This document shows, piece after piece, positions 59,185 through 64,000 of a DNA stretch of 64,000 bases. The notes beneath the pieces are model-generated. The model saw nothing but the letters and a program-made list of their open reading frames with translations. It made no database searches and had not been told where the DNA came from. The number at the start of each line of letters is the position of its first letter. The stretch's first letter is position 1. Made by a program: the position numbers and the translations under genes. The stretch comes from Clarkia xantiana subsp. parviflora (taxonomy: Eukaryota; Streptophyta; Magnoliopsida; Myrtales; Onagraceae): positions 10,332,166 through 10,396,165 of the forward strand of contig JAPTYO010000005.1 of NCBI GenBank assembly GCA_036873135.1, read 5' to 3'.

Positions 59185-60911
59185 AAAATAAACTGGCTCG
59201 GTGGAAACTTGAAATGGATTAGCACAGTTATGATAAAATCTCATTCAAGGCAGTCATAAGTTTTCTCCAAATCAATTTTTAAGATCATACAAGCATTTTT
59301 GCCTTTTTTTTCCTTTTCAACTTTTGGAGGAATTCACACAAAATAACTACATTGTCATGACACCTTCTAGCAGGAATAAAGCTGGCCTGAAGAGGAGAGA
59401 TGATTTTTTTACCCATAAAAGGTCTAATTGTATTTACAATGATTTTAGAAATGATCTTAAAAGCAGAGTCGCAGAGGCTTATAGGCCTAAACTGAGAGAC
59501 TGACTGATGATTTTGGCACTTGGGAATAAGACAAATAAGTGTACCATCCAGTCCCAGATGAATTTTATTGGACTTCAAAGATTCCTTAACAATCGAGGAA
59601 AGAGAATTTCCCACTAAGTCCCAGTTTTTTTTTTTTTTGGTTCAAACCATCAGGACCAGGAGCTTTGAAATGTTTTAAACATTTAACTGCTTTGATGATC
59701 TCAGCAATCTGAATTGGAAAACTTAAACTTTTGACAATATCCTCAGATAAAGAAGAACTCCATCGAGGATCCCAAATAGTTGTCCTATTTGAATGAGACT
59801 TCGAGGTTTGAAAAAGGTTAGCAAAATGATGTTCAAAAATACTTTTAATCTGACTGCTTTCATAAATCCAATTCCCAACAATGACTCTTAATAGAATCAA
59901 TCATGCTATGACTTCTTCGGATAATGGTAGTAAGGTGATAGAACTTAGTATCCCTATCACTATCTTGGATCCATTTGGTCCTAGCTTTCATAGCCCAATA
60001 TTTATCTTCTTTCAAAAGAGGAACGAAAAAATTGAGTCGAAGTTGCTTTTCAAGATTTAGAAGGAAGTCATTGTGACCCTAGCTAGGTTTCTTTGAATAC
60101 CATCAAGTCTGCCCAACAACCTTTTCTTGTTTTGAAAATGTTACCAAAAATCATTTTATTCCACTCCTTAGCCGTTTTAGGGAAGGTATTTTGGTCTCTA
60201 ATGAGGTCATTTTCAGCAAGATACCAATCCGATTTAACAAGATCTTTAAAACTGGGGTGGGAGAGCCACATGACCTCCATTCGAAAAGGCATGTTGCTAT
60301 TTCTCAAATTGTTGGGATTTAGATTGAGAAGTAGAGGACAATGATCAGACTTAGTTCTATAGAGGTAGGTAACTCTAGGTTTAGGGAATCTGAGCCGCCA
60401 TTCAGAATTTTCAACTATTCTATCTAGTCTCTACTAAATGAAGGCACCTGTTTCCCTTCGACTAGCCCAAGAAAAATTAGGACTATTAAAACCCAAGTCT
60501 GATAGAGAGCAAGATTGAAGCATATCATAAAAATCTGTAACTCTATTGAGATTAATATCAAGACCACCCCTCTTTTCAGAAGAATTCAGAACATCATTAA
60601 AATCACCTATAACAACCCAAGGTTTGTCAATACTATTAGAAACATATTTTAAATTTTCCCAAAGAATCTTCCTTTAACGCTAGCATAAATAATACCTGAG
60701 AGGATCCAAGAAAAATTGGAATTGAGTACCTGGACTTCGACATAGATTTCTTGTGACCCAAAATTTTGAGATGAACATGATCATGCTGCCAAATGATAAG
60801 TATGCCTCGACTTAAACCTCTCGAGTCGACCACAAAATGATATGTGAAGGGAAGTTTCTCAGCTTGCTTCTTGAGTTTGTCTCCACCCATCATGGTTTCA
60901 AGTAGAAACAT
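59185..60911 (-). pseudogene. LINE ORF2: endonuclease and N-terminal RT remnants
   Basis: Minus strand from 60911: apurinic-type endonuclease pieces (MFLLETMMGGDKLKKQAEKL, FVVDSRGLSRGILIIW), then PFRMEVMWLSHPSFKDLVKS with a WNKMIFGNIFKTRKG stretch (60307-60083), KHFKAPGPDGLN, PKCQNHQSVSQFRPISLCDS, AFKIISKIIVNTIRP, SFIPARRCHDNVVIL and KIDLEKTYDCLE (RT motifs up to 59185). Frames change several times. The RT palm beyond DLEKTYD is lost at the junction with the Ty3 fragment. Confidence 0.8.
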
Positions 60912-61939
60912 GCACGTTCAATTGTACCACTGGTATTTGAATGATTTAAATCTATAAAAACGAAATAGGATTCCAGGCCAAAGTCAGAGCATGGGCGCGT
61001 TCTCAGTGGAAATTCGGCAGAACGAGCATTTCTTTCCCTACTCCCACTTTCAGCAGCCCTCTTATTGGTTACGCCATCGCATATAGGACTACCATTTCCA
61101 ACCTCCTCTAAGCTAGACTGAAAAAGCAAGAATCGGTCAGAATTGGAGTTGGACTTGCCTTGAAAGAGAGATGTCGGGATATCTCGGTCCTTTGTGGAAG
61201 GGTTCGTCCTCTGGTTAGAGAGATTCGAAATATCACTCTCGATCCTTTAGTTAAGGGTTGTGACTGCCACTGGAAATATAACGTCCCTTAGTAGGTGATC
61301 TACTACGATTCCGAACGAATCCTCAATTTTCCCTTGGATGATCAGAATAAAAACTGCATTCCTTAGTGCTTGAGTTTTTTACCCACTGATCAGTCCGCAT
61401 CAAATCTTGAATTGGATTCTTTCTTACCTCTTCTTGTACACTCTATAAATTTCGAGTTTCCTTATCCGACCTTCTTTCCCGGAATCTTCATAAACGCAGG
61501 GAGCTTGGTTGATGATGAAGGGTGGAGTGTTAATAGGTTAAGAATCTGGGTTGTCAAGAGACAAAAGATGGTTACTTCCGTTCAGTGCTTCCAAAGAAGG
61601 GAATGTTGCTTAGCAAAATTGGTGGGGAAGGGTTATTGTTCTTTTGGCCAAAGATTCCTATGATTTTTTACTATGGTCAACTGTACTTGGTTTGATTTTA
61701 TTATTTTACGAACAATGGGGAATACTAGCCGTTTCCGTTGTCGGTGACCGCATTTCCTGCTTCTGATTCCTTTTCCAATGGGATACCGTCATCCACGACC
61801 CGTATTCTAGCTGTTTTTTTTTTTCTCATCATTGATCTAGCCGTATTCTAGCTGTTTTTTTTCTTGTACAGATTCACCACCAATTTTTTCTTTATCCTTT
61901 TCCTCGATAGTTGAAGACGTTCTCTATTCAGCATGACTT
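60912..61939 (-). other. LINE ORF1-ORF2 spacer, decayed
   Basis: Between the ORF1 knuckle and the endonuclease. No domain is readable. The plus-strand ORF 61370-61663 is a shadow in decayed LINE DNA. A TTCTAGCTGTTTTTTTT motif is duplicated at 61805-61860. Confidence 0.5.
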
Positions 61940-62760
61940 ATTTTTAAAGGCAAAGTTACATCTCGATGACCTACAAGGCAGCAAGTAAAACATAGGGAAT
62001 CGACACCTTCATAAAATATCTCATTAGTATGACCCCCCAGATTCACTGACTTAGGAAGTGGTTTCCTAAGATCAAATTGGATGCAAATTTTCCTCGAACA
62101 CCCAAGGCAGTTCGAGAATCAATACGGACGAGGGGGCCAATAGCGTAAGTGATTTTCTTTAATCGAGAGTGGATGTAGTAATCATGAGAACGCTCTGGAA
62201 GTCTTATCCATAGGGTAATAGATGAGCATTCAGCCTTGGACGGCTTGAAATTAGGGACCCATTTATGCATTGTAAGAAAGCGATTATTGATCAACCAAGG
62301 CCCATCTTGAATTACCCTCTTCAGATCAGATCGATTCTTAAAAGCTACTCTATAGTAGTTATGACCCATGTCGTTGATATCAACTTCCCCAATAGGTCTC
62401 CACAGATTAAGAATCTTCCGATGGATATATTTGTACTCTAGAGATTTGCTATAGAGTTTAATTAATAGATTAGATGAGAATCTTTTCCTCATTTTAATCT
62501 TTTCAGCCCTTGTAAAGAGTATTTCAATTTTCCTTCCTCAGGAGAATCATCGTCGGTTTCATCGAAGTATTCTTCCTCAATGTCAAAGAACGACTCAAAT
62601 GTTCATGATATGATACTTGTAGGGGTATCTTTGTACGAGCATTTGGGGTTTTCAGTTTCCACTTCCATAGGATTAGACTCTGTGGTTGCTTTTTGTTTGA
62701 TAATTCTATGAGGAAGTTCAACTTATTCTTCCGTCGAACGATCCAAGTTTGATTTAGAGA
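61940..62760 (-). pseudogene. LINE ORF1 (DUF4283 plus zinc knuckle), decayed
   Basis: The frame 62492-62043 encodes a DUF4283-type domain (ILNLWRPIGEVDINDMGHNY, DGPWLINNRFLTMHKWVPNF, TLWIRLPERSHDYY) and a trailing RGKFASNL block. Downstream, in another frame, is a zinc knuckle with CFTCCLVGHRDVTLP, where the final Cys position is lost. Acidic sequence upstream (62720-62524) belongs to the N-terminus in a different frame. Plant L1 ORF1 proteins bind element RNA. Confidence 0.75.
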
Positions 62761-63281
62761 GCATCTAGAGAGAAGATGTAGAGAGAGAACTCAGAAGTAT
62801 ATATAGTTACGGGTTACATTAGGGGCATGGGCAAAGCTAGTTAAGAGCTCCCCCTACCCCAACTCCATGAAAGCTCTTATAGATACCTATAAGGTTTAAA
62901 CAAAAAATTAAACTTAAATTTCTTTCCCCTCTGAAATTTTGTGAAAATATAAGCGTGTATATGCTTGTCCCTATACTCAGATCTAGAGTTGCATTTTCAG
63001 AATGATTGAAGATGTCAAGCATGAATAGGATTTCTTGAGCTGTTAAGTTCTTGCTTGTTGTTTTTTTATGGGAGGAAGAAGACAAACATGAGTAAAACCC
63101 TTCTTTTCCCATTTATTTAATATTGTTCTTAATAGGTGTGCCAAAAAAGTTCTTTTTACCGAATGAATATGTAGCCTAATATAAATTATTTGCAATTTTT
63201 CTCCATTCTCTTTTAGTTCATCAATTTTAGCTAATTCTTATTGTTTCTTTTATTGTTCTTACATTAATGATATATATATAT

Positions 63282-63336
<55 letters not shown>

Positions 63337-63529
63337 GTAAATAATTTTGGCGGAAAGTTGGTCATTTATTGTAATAAACTTAACAATAAATGAAGACATA
63401 TAGTAACATGATTGGATTCATATTTTTTTGGTTAATAGAGGTTTATATTAATATTTTCATATTACTGATGAATATATTAGTTATTTTTTGGGTAAACATG
63501 TATATATTAGTTGTATTAACTTATGAGAA
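62761..63529. other. LINE 5' flank and intergenic DNA with (TA)n
   Basis: AGAGAGAAGATGTAGAGAGA at 62768-62790 may be the LINE 5' region. A TA microsatellite with short ATAAATA interruptions lies at 63261-63334. No gene seen. Confidence 0.5.
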
Positions 63530-64000
63530 TTTTTTTTACTGCCCATTGTTGCACCATTTATTCTTCGCTGATGACTCGCTTTTCTTTATTAAGGAGATAG
63601 CCGACAATGCCGAAGCATTCCGAAGTATAATGGAAACATATGCGAGGCATCTGGTCAAGAGGTTAACATGGACAAGTCAATTGTTTATTTTAGATCAAAC
63701 GTTCCGGAAAATACGAAGGTGGAGGTCGAGCGTGTGCATGGAGTCGGTGTGAACCGAAACCTGGGAAAATATCTAGGGTTTTCAACAATTTGGGGGAGGT
63801 CCAAACGAGAGGCCCTGGGTTTTTTAAAAGAACGAATAGTGTCAAAGGTGCAAGGATGGAAGTCACATTTACTCAATAATGCAGGAAGGGAGGTGCTAAT
63901 TAAATCCGTTCTTATGGCCATCCAACGTACACCATATGCATTTTCCTCCTCCCAAAGACGCGGTGTGCCGAGATCAATTCCTTGATTGCTCAATTTTGGT
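63530..64000 (+). pseudogene. Second LINE: RT fragment, continues beyond window
   Basis: Plus strand: HLFFADDSLFF (RT catalytic FADD box) at about 63555, then a one-base frameshift near 63650, then MDKSIVYFRSNVPENTKVEV, LGKYLGFSTIWGRSKREALG, VQGWKSHLLNNAGREVLIKS and LMAIQRTPYA. This is the RT palm/thumb text of plant L1 elements. The 5' part is missing (the fragment begins in AT-rich DNA) and the 3' part leaves the window. It is in the opposite orientation to the LINE at 56360-62760, so a separate copy. Confidence 0.85.

Noticed and set aside
59180..59280. Continuation of the Ty3 gag/pol after 59184
   Set aside because: The sequence reads as LINE RT (KIDLEKTYDCLE) on the opposite strand, so the Ty3 element ends there.
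1..64000. CRISPR arrays, bacterial operons or viral genes
   Set aside because: The window is plant nuclear DNA. The tandem arrays lack the repeat-spacer form, and no viral replication or coat genes were seen.

Overview
The window looks like repeat-rich, gene-poor nuclear DNA of a flowering plant, probably a eudicot. The evidence is low GC, GT-AG introns, R2R3-MYB, B3, TIR1/AFB-type and zf-GRF sequences, and dense nested layers of plant transposon classes (MULE, CACTA, hAT, Tourist, Helitron, LTR, LINE). No species can be named from sequence alone. No rRNA, clear tRNA, CRISPR or bacterial-style gene was seen.

Region 1 (1-8189) is most of an apparently intact autonomous Mutator-like element. 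An eight-exon transposase (526-5718, about 1273 aa) faces a second two-exon gene on the opposite strand (7189-7827) that encodes a GRF zinc finger plus a C-terminal membrane segment. The layout recalls the mudrA/mudrB pair of maize MuDR. The right terminal inverted repeat ends at 8189; the left end lies before the window. A 501-bp element at 30072-30572 carries nearly the same terminal repeats and a 9-bp target duplication, so it is a likely non-autonomous partner. Motifs resembling the terminal repeat are tandemly amplified in intron 3 and downstream of the transposase, in mirrored orientation.

Region 2 (8190-18401) holds AT-rich intergenic DNA and broken host genes. An R2R3-MYB gene (11493-14553) has a Tourist MITE in exon 1, a frameshift just before the MYB repeats and an 825-bp foldback element in intron 1. 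A small unassigned ORF (15228-15359) has a TATA box and a G-box. A decayed MULE transposase tail, a CACTA-like end and a B3-domain pseudogene with one in-frame TGA follow.

Region 3 (about 18690-22922) is a minus-strand LTR element that carries gag only (TR-GAG-like), with a tRNA-Asp-like primer binding site, two copies of the gag zinc knuckle and one in-frame amber codon.

Region 4 (about 22923-51200) is a run of non-autonomous Helitrons, mostly on the minus strand and often end to end, recognisable by CCCGCGC-loop-GCGCGGG hairpins next to CTAG ends. Nested in it are MULE-type MITEs with 9-bp duplications, an hAT MITE with an 8-bp duplication, and a 6.2-kb CACTA element (29366-35592) that carries a piece of an auxin-receptor (TIR1/AFB) gene. 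At 42413-42827 lies a near-perfect palindrome made of two Helitron 3' ends.

Region 5 (about 51200-64000) holds microsatellites, unassigned DNA, another MULE-type MITE, a decayed minus-strand L1-type LINE (ORF1, endonuclease, part of RT, zf-RVT, RNase H) interrupted by a truncated Ty3 gag fragment with its 5' LTR, and part of a second LINE running off the right edge.
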